A stretch of 64,000 bases of DNA from JBBDIJ01 sp040880485 (GTDB taxonomy: Bacteria; Bacteroidota; Rhodothermia; Balneolales; Balneolaceae), in contig JBBDIJ010000009.1 of the NCBI GenBank assembly GCA_040880485.1, positions 310,001 through 374,000 of the forward strand. Direction: 5' to 3'. This document shows positions 44,282 through 52,723 of the stretch, in pieces (within the stretch, counting starts at the first letter, position 1; each line of letters starts with the position of its first letter). The notes under the pieces are model-generated. The model made no database searches. It saw only the letters and a list, made by a program, of their open reading frames with translations, and had not been told where the DNA came from. Position numbers and translations under genes: made by a program.

Positions 44282-45748
44282 TTAACTGCCAGCTTTACGA
44301 GAGGCGGGACTTGCCCCTTCCAGATCGCGATAGAGATCTTTATAACGACCCGCAGCCACATCCCACGAGAAGTCCAGCCCCATCAGCTTCTTTCGATTTC
44401 GGGTGAATGCAGAGCGTTTTTCATAGAACTGAACCGCTCTTAATAAAGCTGTCATCGTTTCCGGCAGCGACAACTCATCAAAGAGAAATCCATATCCCCC
44501 CTTTTCCGAGCGATCCCGCACTGTATCGGCAAGCCCGCCCGTAGCACGTACAATCGGCACCGTACCGTAACGCATGGCATACATCTGGTTCAGCCCGCAT
44601 GGTTCCACACGAGAAGGCATCAGTAAAAAGTCTGCCGATGCATAAATTCGGTGCGCAAGTGCTTCATTATACTCAAGCCGTGTGTTTACATAACCTGTAT
44701 GGCGGCCGTTCAGTTCACGAAGTATCTCCTCCAGCTCAGGATCCCCTGTTCCCAATATCAGAAAACTCACATCCTGTTCGGCCTCCAGGACGTTTCGAAT
44801 CAGAGCAGGAAGGTGATCGGCGCCCTTCTCTCCGACCAGCCTGCCGATAAATGCAAATAGTGGACGATTTGGATCCAGATCAAACTCAAGACAGATCGCA
44901 TTTTTATTTGCCTGTTTACCCGTTTTCACACTCTCCCTGCCAAAATTTTCGTCGAGCCAGGGATCCGTCTCCGGATTCCAGACTTCGGTGTCTATACCAT
45001 TGATCAGTCCGGCCATTTTCTCCTTTTCGTCCCGCAAAAGCTTCTCCAGGCCGTGACAGTCCTGCATAAGTTCGTCAAGGTAACCCTCCGAAACGGTTGT
45101 AACTCTCCATGCACACTTGATTCCCGAAGCGAGAGCATTGAGCTCTCCATCCCAGTCCAGTAGGCCAAGTGCTTCCAGATTAAAAGCAGGCAGACGTCTG
45201 TAATTATCTTTGGCATACCTCCCCTGATACTCCCCGTTATGAATTGTCAACAGGGTTGGAATTTTCTGAAGCCGTTCGTAACGGTTGCATTGGCTCATCA
45301 TAAACGGGACCAGCGCTGTATGATGATCGTGGCAATGTACAATGGAAGGGGAATTTGCCATCGAGCTCATCCACTCCAGTACGGCAATTTGAAAATTAAA
45401 GGAGCGATCCATTTCGTCCCAGTAGGCATAACCCGAGAGCGGATCGGAATAGATACCGGGCCTGTCGAACCGTCCCGGAATTTGAGCCAGATAGAGATCG
45501 AAGCCGGGATCAACATCCACAACCTTCACAATGGAAAATGAGAACTCTCGGTGACCGTATGGTGCCTTTCCTTCAAAAATGGCTTCTGTCTCGCGCTCCA
45601 GAATCCACTCGGTCTCATAGAAAGGGATTATAACAGAGCTCTTTGTACCGCTTCTGTTTAAATACTTTGGCAGTGATCCGACGACATCACCGAGCCCCCC
45701 CGCTTTGGCAGCTGGATAGCACTCGGCACTGATATGAAGATTGTGCAT
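44282..45748 (-). CDS. glgA: Glycogen synthase
   Basis: The 488-residue GT5 glucosyltransferase has the N-terminal ADP-glucose motif ISAECYPAAKAGGLGDVVGS. The C-terminal LLMPSRVEPCGLNQMYAMRYGTVPI block contains the nucleotide-sugar Glu. It adds glucose from ADP-glucose to glycogen. It is the first gene of a glgA-glgC operon. A TATAAT-like box lies 100 bases upstream of the start. The 152-base gap to the M1-like gene holds no other feature that I recognise. Confidence 0.95.
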   Translation of the reverse strand: MHNLHISAECYPAAKAGGLGDVVGSLPKYLNRSGTKSSVIIPFYETEWILERETEAIFEGKAPYGHREFSFSIVKVVDVDPGFDLYLAQIPGRFDRPGIYSDPLSGYAYWDEMDRSFNFQIAVLEWMSSMANSPSIVHCHDHHTALVPFMMSQCNRYERLQKIPTLLTIHNGEYQGRYAKDNYRRLPAFNLEALGLLDWDGELNALASGIKCAWRVTTVSEGYLDELMQDCHGLEKLLRDEKEKMAGLINGIDTEVWNPETDPWLDENFGRESVKTGKQANKNAICLEFDLDPNRPLFAFIGRLVGEKGADHLPALIRNVLEAEQDVSFLILGTGDPELEEILRELNGRHTGYVNTRLEYNEALAHRIYASADFLLMPSRVEPCGLNQMYAMRYGTVPIVRATGGLADTVRDRSEKGGYGFLFDELSLPETMTALLRAVQFYEKRSAFTRNRKKLMGLDFSWDVAAGRYKDLYRDLEGASPASRKAGS

Positions 45749-45848
45749 AAGTTGTCTCTGAAAAACCCATCTTCGATTCTGACGAAAACAGCTTTCAGAG
45801 CCACGTGACTCCGTTTCTGTTTTCGGCAGAAATAAAGCAAATGATCTG

Positions 45849-45854
45849 ATTATA
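45849..45854 (-). promoter_or_regulatory. TATAAT box upstream of glgA
   Basis: A perfect TATAAT is present on the minus strand (complement of 45849-45854), about 100 bases before the glgA start. No good -35 hexamer is seen at 17 bases, so this is a weak promoter call. Confidence 0.22.
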
Positions 45855-45900
45855 ACAAAACGGGATCCGTACTCATTTTGGAGTCCGGTAAAATAACTGC

Positions 45901-48282
45901 CTACTGTGCAGAAACCTCGAGTAGATGGCGAACTCTAAAGTCAAACTCCTCAAAGAGGCGCTCTTCGGCTATCTGTCGCCTGCGTTCGGGGTCAAAGTGA
46001 AGAAGGCTCTCCACTGCAAGATACCGGATTCTCGGATCTCTGTCTTCAAGGAGAGGAGGGGTCCGCTGTTCCCATGACTCGAGATCGTGGTCAAAATTCA
46101 AAAGAAATTCAAAGGCAGCAGACCGAATAGAAAAGTTGTTATCACGGCTCAAGAGGGGTTCCGCTAAAGCAACTGCTGCTTCCGCCTCACCCTTTCTTGC
46201 GAGGTGAACCAACAAATCAGAAACCGTCTGGCCCTGCTGTCCGTCATGAACAACTGACTCGGAGAACCTTAAAAATCGATCCGGTGAGCTGATCATCGAA
46301 AGGGACCGTATTGCCTCTCTCCTCAGATGAATCGGAGCACTGCCTCTAACTACAGATTCCAGAATTGCGATTACCGCCTCAAGGTTCTCATAATCTCCGA
46401 ATGCCTGAATAAATGCAGACTGAACCTGTAAATCAAGATCTGTTCTGAACCTTTGAAGATAGATCTGATCTGTACCCGATGCTCCGTCTGTAACTTCCGA
46501 TAAAGTTCTTACAAGTGCTGCATATACATCCGGGTTCTCTTCTGAATCGAGAATATCGAGCAGGGCAAGCTGCAGATCGGGATTATCGGAATAGTCTGTC
46601 AGCCCGATAGCTGCTACACGTCTATCTTCAGCGTCACTGCTTTCTCGCAACTGCTCTATCCACAGGTGGAAAGGCTTCTCCTCTTTAAAAACAAGTGCCG
46701 TCTGCTGCTCTGAATCCGGACGAATCAATACACGATTAAGAGTAGAAGGAACATTAAGCACCATTGAATCGGATGCTCCCGTAAACGCAATCTCCCGCTC
46801 CAGTACTTCCCCATCCGAAATCAGCTCTACGGTGAGACCAATCAGTTCATCTGTAGCCCTCCCTTCTGCAATAAACTGCAGGCTCAAGGAACCCTCCATC
46901 TCGTCCAGATCGTAGAGAACCCGATAGATCAGCGGTTCCGGTTCACCCACCTCATCGTCAGAAATATAAGGCTCGGGGCTGTCGAGAAGAGGCAGGCCTG
47001 TCTCTTCATAGACTTTCTCTGCCATTTCATTCCAGGTGATCACACCAGCTCGGTCTGCAGGCCATCCCGGTGCCACCCTGTCCAGGCTGAACCTCCAATC
47101 CTCACCGTTTTCACTATTCAACCACTCCGACCACTTCTCCAGTTGTTGAATAGAGAACTGATCGTAGAGGGTTCCGGCCATTCGCTCATTCCAGTATGAC
47201 GTATACATTGCCGGCTCACTCCGAAGCAGAGTATTTGGTTCCCTCTCCTCCTTATCGCTTTGCTCTACGTTCTCATCTCTTCCATAAAGCCATGCCTGTA
47301 GCAGAAGCGTCGCATGTGCCTCGGCCCACATCTCCTCGCCGGACTGAACACCAAACCACTGCGAAATAACCCCTCTTCGAACCTGTCCCACCAGATTTCC
47401 CTGTGAGGGGTAAATAAAGACCAAACCCGCACCGTAATTTCGTGTCTCCCATTGGTCATCATCCAGCATGACGACTCGGATCTCGCCCCACGGAAATGGG
47501 AACCCGGTTTTTATCTCCGCCTCTCGCCAGCTTTGTTGTGCAACCTCTATTAGTCTTTCACTGAGCTCCGGGTCCGAAATATCTTCTTCAGCAAAGATCT
47601 CTACCGGATACCGGCCACCCTCACTCCATGAGTTGAACCTGCCTATTGCAAATGCAATGGAAGTGGCAGGTACAGGGCTGGAAAAACTCCAGGATGCACT
47701 CTGCATATCAACACTCTCGACTTCGGTGTCGGCCGACAAACCACCGGTTACAGCCGTACGACCTGCCGGGTAGTAGAGTGTCAGATCTGCAGTAAAACGA
47801 TTTCTCGGATGATCAAAAAGAGGGAACCAGTGCTGCTGACTGCCAGGAAGCAGAGAGCTCCATATGGTGCCATTCTCATTCCTGTGAAGACCGAAACGCG
47901 GTTCTCCCTGCCAGGAGAGAAACAGAGACCCCTCATCACTCTCATCCGTTACTTCGGGAATCTGAATCACGAGCTGTCCATCCCGTACATGGTATGCAAC
48001 TTCAGCTCCGTCCCACTCTACCTGTGCCAGGTCGAGACCTGTTGCATCCAGTTGCAGAGAGTCCACTCCGCTTCGCTTAAGGCGCACCCTGTATGTAGCT
48101 TCTCCCCCGACAACAAGTTGCTGGTTTACTGCCAGGCTCAGGTCCAGATGCAGAAAATCTGCATCCTGCCTCGGAAAGGATGAGTAATCCTCAATCTGGG
48201 CATAAGCGAGAGAGGATGAGAAAAAAAATAGAATCAGAAGCAATCCACGGCTGCGAGGTGAAGGTTTGGCTAAAGTACTCAT
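45901..48282 (-). CDS. M1-aminopeptidase-like protein without zinc site, with HEAT repeats
   Basis: The 793-residue protein has a signal peptide (cleavage after LAYAQ), an M1-type N-terminal beta domain (about 35-215), a gluzincin-like domain (about 220-470) and C-terminal HEAT repeats (about 540-790). The conserved QWFG (308-311) is present. However, the zinc motif HELAH just before it is replaced by RGVIS (303-307), and the GAMEN-like site reads WETRN, so Glu is lost as well. Glu321 in the position of the NEGFA Glu remains. It is therefore very probably not a peptidase; a binding or scaffolding role is likely. It lies downstream of hisN. Confidence 0.85.
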   Translation of the reverse strand: MSTLAKPSPRSRGLLLILFFFSSSLAYAQIEDYSSFPRQDADFLHLDLSLAVNQQLVVGGEATYRVRLKRSGVDSLQLDATGLDLAQVEWDGAEVAYHVRDGQLVIQIPEVTDESDEGSLFLSWQGEPRFGLHRNENGTIWSSLLPGSQQHWFPLFDHPRNRFTADLTLYYPAGRTAVTGGLSADTEVESVDMQSASWSFSSPVPATSIAFAIGRFNSWSEGGRYPVEIFAEEDISDPELSERLIEVAQQSWREAEIKTGFPFPWGEIRVVMLDDDQWETRNYGAGLVFIYPSQGNLVGQVRRGVISQWFGVQSGEEMWAEAHATLLLQAWLYGRDENVEQSDKEEREPNTLLRSEPAMYTSYWNERMAGTLYDQFSIQQLEKWSEWLNSENGEDWRFSLDRVAPGWPADRAGVITWNEMAEKVYEETGLPLLDSPEPYISDDEVGEPEPLIYRVLYDLDEMEGSLSLQFIAEGRATDELIGLTVELISDGEVLEREIAFTGASDSMVLNVPSTLNRVLIRPDSEQQTALVFKEEKPFHLWIEQLRESSDAEDRRVAAIGLTDYSDNPDLQLALLDILDSEENPDVYAALVRTLSEVTDGASGTDQIYLQRFRTDLDLQVQSAFIQAFGDYENLEAVIAILESVVRGSAPIHLRREAIRSLSMISSPDRFLRFSESVVHDGQQGQTVSDLLVHLARKGEAEAAVALAEPLLSRDNNFSIRSAAFEFLLNFDHDLESWEQRTPPLLEDRDPRIRYLAVESLLHFDPERRRQIAEERLFEEFDFRVRHLLEVSAQ

Positions 48283-48335
48283 CAGATATGGTTATTTCTG
48301 AAAATTAAAAGTGAATATATCAGAAAACCAGGGGT

Positions 48336-49136
48336 TCAGGAATCAGACTCCCCGGCCTCCGCTTTCTCATCAGCAAACAGGTTCAGAACGTACTCCTTTA
48401 ATCCGGTAGTACATGAAATCGCATTACCGGATTGGATGGTGCTTACGCCCGAAACATCTGTAAAAGAGCCGCCTGCTTCCTGAATAACCGGTTGAAGGGG
48501 TGCCGCATCCCAGAGATTCAGAATCGGGTCGAACATGAGGTCGGCCCGACCGGATGCGACCATCAAATGGCCATATGCATCTCCCCATGTACGGTGTAAT
48601 CGGGTTTTACGGACCAATGTTTCAAATGGCTTTCCAAAATCATACTGGTAGATGTGATTCACGTCCGTAGTAAGAAAGACCGCTTTCGACGGATCGGTAC
48701 ACTCTCTCACCCTGCACCGCTTTCCGTTCAGTGTTGTCCCCCCGCCTACTGCTGCAGAGACAAGCTCACCAAGAGCAGGTGCAAAAATCACCCCCACTTT
48801 AGGCACACCTCCTATCAGGATTCCGACAAGAGTGGTGTAGAGTGGAATCCCATGAATAAATGAGTGTGTTCCATCGATCGGATCCACGACCCAAACCACC
48901 TCTCTCTCCTGCCCCTCGCTTCCATACTCCTCACCGATGATACCATGATCGGGAAACTCTCTGTGTATTCGTTCCCGTATCCGCTCTTCCGCCTCCCGGT
49001 CTGCATTGGTTACCGGCGAGTCATCGCCCTTGTATTCCAGTTGAAATGTGGAGCGAAAGTGTGCAAGCGTACTCTCGCCTGCCTCCCGGGCGATCCGTTC
49101 TGCCGCATTCCGTAAAAAGTGGAGATCTGTTGCCAT
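48336..49136 (-). CDS. hisN: Histidinol-phosphatase, inositol monophosphatase family
   Basis: The 266-residue protein has the IMPase metal motifs IIGEEYGSEG and VDPIDGTHSFIHGIPLYTTL. It also has the HisN-specific block WGDAYGHLMVASGRADLMFD followed by NLWDAAPL. HisN dephosphorylates histidinol phosphate in histidine synthesis, replacing the HisB/PHP-type enzymes. The motif supports this function better than inositol phosphatase. No other his gene is near. It is in the run nusB-ychF-hisN-M1-like on the minus strand. Confidence 0.82.
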   Translation of the reverse strand: MATDLHFLRNAAERIAREAGESTLAHFRSTFQLEYKGDDSPVTNADREAEERIRERIHREFPDHGIIGEEYGSEGQEREVVWVVDPIDGTHSFIHGIPLYTTLVGILIGGVPKVGVIFAPALGELVSAAVGGGTTLNGKRCRVRECTDPSKAVFLTTDVNHIYQYDFGKPFETLVRKTRLHRTWGDAYGHLMVASGRADLMFDPILNLWDAAPLQPVIQEAGGSFTDVSGVSTIQSGNAISCTTGLKEYVLNLFADEKAEAGESDS

Positions 49137-49203
49137 ATGCTTACGAGAATAAAAAACCCGATAAATAGCTTACGCCATGAATAATAGGGATTCGAAAGTG
49201 GAA

Positions 49204-50298
49204 CTACACATTGAATCGAAAGAGCATCACATCACCATCCTTCACGATGTACTCCTTCCCCTCCTGCCTCAGCTTCCCGGCTTCCCGGGCCGCTTTCTCC
49301 GATCCGCACTCCACATAATCATCATAAGCGATCGTCTCGGCCCGGATAAATCCCTTCTCAAAATCGGTGTGAATTACTCCTGCAGCCACGGGGGCCAGAG
49401 TTCCTTTCCGTATTGTCCAGGCTCTGACCTCTTTCGGCCCCGCAGTAAAATAGGTTATAAGCCCCAAATTCTCGTATGCAGCACGGATGAGCCGGTTCAA
49501 ACCGGACCTGTCGATTCCAAGTTCATCCAGAAATAGTTGTTTCTCTTCCGGTTCAAGTTCCGCAATCTCCGCCTCGATTTTAGCACAAAACATAACCACA
49601 GCATCTCCGTGAAGGGATGAGATCTCCCTCACCTCTTCAACATAGCTGTTACCGCTGTTTACCTCCTCTTCCCCTACATTACAAGCATAGAGGACGGGTT
49701 TGTCGGACAGCAGGAAAAGCTCCCTGAGAGCATCACGCTCGTTTGCATCCCTGTTCAGATTACGTGCAGCCTCTCCCTCCTCCAGGTGTGCTCTCATCCG
49801 TTCCGCCGCTTCCAGACGCTCGCGAATCGTCTTGTCTCCGCTTTTGGCCTGTTTCTTCAGACTTTCTGTCCTCTTCTCCACACTCTCCAGGTCCTTCAGA
49901 ATCAATTCATCTTCAATGATTCTGATATCTCTGGATGGATCTACTGATCCTTCAACGTGAATGATGTCGTCATTGTCGAAACAGCGTACGACATGAATGA
50001 TCAGATCTACTTCCCGAATATGGGAGAGAAAGGCGTTCCCTTTCCCCTTTCCTTCGGAAGCACCCTTTACAAGCCCGGCTATATCAACAAACTCGATACT
50101 TGCAGGCAGAACCTCTTTCGGTTGAACCAGGGAGGCGAGCCGGTCCAGTCGTTCGTCCGGTACGGGCACCTGGCCCACATTGGGATCGATCGTACAGAAG
50201 GGAAAATTTGCCGATTCTGCCCCGGCATTGCTTAAAGCATTAAAAAGGGTTGATTTGCCAACGTTAGGCAATCCGACGATTCCACATTTCAGATTCAT
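49204..50298 (-). CDS. ychF: Redox-responsive ATPase YchF (Obg family)
   Basis: The 364-residue P-loop protein has G1 GLPNVGKSTLFNALSNAG, switch DPNVGQVPVPDERLD, G3 VDIAGLVKGASEGKGKGN and the altered G4 NVGEEE in place of NKxD. That change makes YchF prefer ATP over GTP. A coiled coil (about 125-190) and C-terminal TGS domain follow (AWTIRKGTLAPVAAG...FEKGFIRAE). It binds ribosomes and affects stress responses. Its start overlaps the nusB stop by four bases. Confidence 0.95.
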   Translation of the reverse strand: MNLKCGIVGLPNVGKSTLFNALSNAGAESANFPFCTIDPNVGQVPVPDERLDRLASLVQPKEVLPASIEFVDIAGLVKGASEGKGKGNAFLSHIREVDLIIHVVRCFDNDDIIHVEGSVDPSRDIRIIEDELILKDLESVEKRTESLKKQAKSGDKTIRERLEAAERMRAHLEEGEAARNLNRDANERDALRELFLLSDKPVLYACNVGEEEVNSGNSYVEEVREISSLHGDAVVMFCAKIEAEIAELEPEEKQLFLDELGIDRSGLNRLIRAAYENLGLITYFTAGPKEVRAWTIRKGTLAPVAAGVIHTDFEKGFIRAETIAYDDYVECGSEKAAREAGKLRQEGKEYIVKDGDVMLFRFNV

Positions 50299-50759
50299 AT
50301 CGATTTTTCTTCACTAAAGTCCTGCAATCCACGACCATGTTTTTCGATCCGTCCCTCTTCCAACAGCCTCTTCAGTGCGGCATCCAGTATGCCATTAATA
50401 AAATAGCCACTGCGCCGGGTCGAATAGCGTTTGGCCAACTCAATTGCTTCATTCATCGTCACTTTAACAGGAATCTCCCCGAAACGAAGAAATTCGCAGA
50501 GAGCCATACGCAATATCAGTTTGTCGAGAATAGCCAGGCGATCCAATTTCCAGTTTCGTATATGCTCCGAAACGATTCGGTCATACTCTCCGGAACCATC
50601 CACTGTTCTCAAAAAAAGTTGCTCGGCAAATTGAATAGGCTCCATTTGCTCCAGTTCTGCAACAACAATACCCTTCAACGCCTCTTCCGGACTGTTTCCC
50701 CCGCTCTCTACGGCGTAAAGAGCTTTCAATACCACCTCACGTAAGACGCGTCGATTCAT
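50295..50759 (-). CDS. nusB: Transcription antitermination protein NusB
   Basis: The 154-residue all-helical protein has the start RRVLREVVLKALYAVESGG, where Arg-rich contacts bind boxA RNA. It also has the C-terminal RMALCEFLRFGEIPVKVTMNEAIELAKRYS-type block (given here in part: IPVKVTMNEAIELAKRYS). With NusE (S10) it assembles the rRNA antitermination complex. It is first in the nusB-ychF pair. The 205 bases between it and the tRNA-Val gene contain the divergent promoter region. Confidence 0.93.
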   Translation of the reverse strand: MNRRVLREVVLKALYAVESGGNSPEEALKGIVVAELEQMEPIQFAEQLFLRTVDGSGEYDRIVSEHIRNWKLDRLAILDKLILRMALCEFLRFGEIPVKVTMNEAIELAKRYSTRRSGYFINGILDAALKRLLEEGRIEKHGRGLQDFSEEKSI

Positions 50760-50859
50760 TCAACAGCTCCTGTCTGGTTCCATTTTCCAATGAACAGTTT
50801 GCAAGCTCTGAAAATACAAACATTCACCTGAAGCTGAAATAACAAATCCCTCAAATCCT

Positions 50860-50891
50860 TTTGCTTCGGAACTCCGACTCTGCCTATATTC
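50860..50891 (+). promoter_or_regulatory. Probable tRNA-Val promoter (Bacteroidota type)
   Basis: TTTG (50860-50863) is followed after 21 bases by TATATTC (50885-50891), the same -33/-7 pattern as the sucD promoter. The start would be near 50897, about 68 bases before the mature tRNA. Confidence 0.42.
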
Positions 50892-50902
50892 TCTGCCCCG
50901 AT

Positions 50903-50918
50903 ACACAATACATTGTGT
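50903..50918. promoter_or_regulatory. NrdR-box-like palindrome downstream of the tRNA-Val promoter
   Basis: ACACAATACATTGTGT is a 7-bp perfect inverted repeat with a 2-base centre. It matches 15 of 16 positions of the NrdR-box consensus ACACwATATATwGTGT as I recall it. It begins about six bases after the predicted transcription start, a good operator position. NrdR boxes normally occur in pairs about three turns apart; no second good box was found, so this is tentative. Confidence 0.45.
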
Positions 50919-50964
50919 TGAAAAGATGCAGTTCCGGGTCGAACCCAAATGTGCAACGAATATC

Positions 50965-51038
50965 GGGTGCTTAGCTCAGCTGGTTAGAGCGCTACCCCGA
51001 CACGGTAGAGGTCACTGGTTCGACTCCAGTAGCACCCA
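50965..51038 (+). tRNA. tRNA-Val (anticodon GAC)
   Basis: This 74-base gene has acceptor arms GGGTGCT (50965-50971) and AGCACCC (51031-51037) with discriminator A, a D-stem GCTC/GAGC and an anticodon stem CTACC/GGTAG. The anticodon GAC is at 50999-51001, and the T-arm ACTGG-TTCGACT-CCAGT closes normally. CCA is not encoded. The anticodon loop reads CCGACAC, so position 33 is C instead of the nearly universal U. A T-run (ACTCTTTTT) follows and may end transcription. Confidence 0.95.
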
Positions 51039-51075
51039 CTCTTTTTCCCCGGCACCATACAACACCCAGGAATTA

Positions 51076-51861
51076 ATGGCCTCTCCGATCAATCGTTTCT
51101 CCCCCCTCATTTTTCTCCTGTTTCTTCTCTATACACAATGTGCCCCTCTGAATGCACAAAGCCCTGAGGACACCGAAGTGTGGCAACCTGTACCGCCTGT
51201 AACGGATCCGGCCGGACCTCACTTTACACCACCACCGGCCGATGCCATCGTTCTCTTCGACGGAACCTCTGCAGATGAGTGGGTGTCTGCCCGCAATGGC
51301 GAGCCTGCGGAGTGGATTCTGGAGGATAGGGTTTTGACGGTTCAGCCCGGAAGCGGCGACATCGAAACAAAAAGATCGTTCGGCGATATCCAGCTGCATC
51401 TGGAGTTTCGTGCACCTGCCGAAATTAGCGGACAGGGTCAGGGACGGGGCAACAGTGGCATTTTTCTACAGCAGCGCTATGAGATTCAGGTACTGGACAA
51501 CTGGGAGAACCCTACCTATGTAAACGGTATGACTGGCAGCATCTACAAACAGCATATCCCACTCGCCAACCCGGGCCGAAAACCGGGTGAGTGGCAATCA
51601 TACGACATCTTCTATTCCGCTCCCCGTTTCGATGAACAGGACCGGCTGATTAAGCCCGCCAGAGTCACTGTGCTTCTGAACGGTATTCTCATTCAGAACA
51701 ACGTGGAAATTTTTGGGAATACCGTCTATATCGGAGAACCATCCTATGAAGCACACGGCCCTCTGCCAATACGGTTACAGGATCACGGAAATCTGGTCAG
51801 CTACAGAAACGTCTGGCTCCGGGAGGCAGAACGATTAGTCTCAGAGAGTACCGCCCGTTGA
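51076..51861 (+). CDS. DUF1080 (3-keto-disaccharide hydrolase-like) secreted protein
   Basis: The 261-residue protein has a signal peptide (hydrophobic about 9-20, probable cleavage after APLNAQ). A single concanavalin-like DUF1080 domain follows, with DAIVLFDGTSADEWVSARNG, GNSGIFLQQRYEIQVLDNWE and LQDHGNLVSYRNVWLRE. DUF1080 members include 3-keto-glycoside hydrolases and proteins of unknown sugar-related function. I take the ATG at 51076, preceded by AGGAA. A longer frame from 50926 would run through the tRNA gene. It overlaps the end of the RnfD-like gene by 21 bases on the other strand. Confidence 0.85.
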   Translation: MASPINRFSPLIFLLFLLYTQCAPLNAQSPEDTEVWQPVPPVTDPAGPHFTPPPADAIVLFDGTSADEWVSARNGEPAEWILEDRVLTVQPGSGDIETKRSFGDIQLHLEFRAPAEISGQGQGRGNSGIFLQQRYEIQVLDNWENPTYVNGMTGSIYKQHIPLANPGRKPGEWQSYDIFYSAPRFDEQDRLIKPARVTVLLNGILIQNNVEIFGNTVYIGEPSYEAHGPLPIRLQDHGNLVSYRNVWLREAERLVSESTAR

Positions 51862-52701
51862 AATCTTATCTCTATTATCCTTATTCACACCCTCTATTCG
51901 CTCTTTTCGGTCTATCAGGTAGCCCTCTATGATCATAGAGGCCGGCCCCACAATAGCCAGTGCGTAGAAAGGTGCATAGATCGATTCATTCAGGCGGAAT
52001 ACCATCTCCACAGCTGCAATCAGAAAAGCGATCAGATACTGCCCCTTTCGGCTCTGAACGGTGGTTTTAGGGTCAGTTATCATAAAAAAGACAAAGAGCT
52101 GATACATCGGCCCGGTAATGGGTGAAAGCTCGGCCAGAAAGGCACCTCCCGTCATCCAGCTTCTTATCGCAGCAAAAGCAACAAAAGAGAGAACATATGT
52201 AGCGCAGATATGGAAACGACGAATGCGATAGATGGTTACGAATCCGACGATCCAGATCACAAGCATCGCCCACATATTATTCCCCCACTGAATACTCAGA
52301 ATGGCTACATCGTCCCAGGCGATCAGTAGAAGTGCCACGACGCCGAAGTTAGAGGGGTTCCAGATGTGTGTTCCCCGGTGGCGAATCACATATTTCGAGA
52401 GTACACTAAGCAGGCTGCAAAGCATGTAGGGCCAGAAAAATGGCGATCGAACCAGAATCCCCACACTTATACCCGATATATAGGCGCTGGAGAGATCTCT
52501 CCAACGGCCGGTCACAACCCGATGCAGAACGGCTTCGGCAACCAGAGCAGTTCCGATCGCAGTAAGCAACCGTCCGTAATTACCGAGAATTCCATAGGAG
52601 ATGTGCGCTGCAAAAAGAATAGCCGTAATCAGCAGCGGCGCAGCATACTTCCTGTTTAAAGAGAACTTTCCGAGGGGTTCTGTCAATGTCACTCCGGTCA
52701 T
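51841..52701 (-). CDS. RnfD/NqrB-like membrane protein of the UnbU type
   Basis: The 286-residue protein has about eight or nine transmembrane helices and the RnfD/NqrB-family block HIWNPSNFGVVALLLIAWD, plus FFMITDPKTTVQSRKGQ near the C-terminus. In Rnf and Nqr complexes this subunit carries covalent FMN on the Thr of an SGAT motif. No such motif is present here, and no other rnf or nqr gene is nearby. It belongs with UnbU-like proteins found next to UnbV/CRTAC1 proteins in enediyne clusters and elsewhere. It is 22 bases downstream of the CRTAC1 gene, so it is co-transcribed with it. Confidence 0.82.
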   Translation of the reverse strand: MTGVTLTEPLGKFSLNRKYAAPLLITAILFAAHISYGILGNYGRLLTAIGTALVAEAVLHRVVTGRWRDLSSAYISGISVGILVRSPFFWPYMLCSLLSVLSKYVIRHRGTHIWNPSNFGVVALLLIAWDDVAILSIQWGNNMWAMLVIWIVGFVTIYRIRRFHICATYVLSFVAFAAIRSWMTGGAFLAELSPITGPMYQLFVFFMITDPKTTVQSRKGQYLIAFLIAAVEMVFRLNESIYAPFYALAIVGPASMIIEGYLIDRKERIEGVNKDNRDKISTGGTL

Positions 52702-52723
52702 TTGTCTTCAGGTCCGGGTCTGT

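Noticed and set aside
50926..51075. Longer start for the DUF1080 gene
   Set aside because: It would translate through the tRNA-Val gene; the ATG at 51076 begins with a normal signal peptide.
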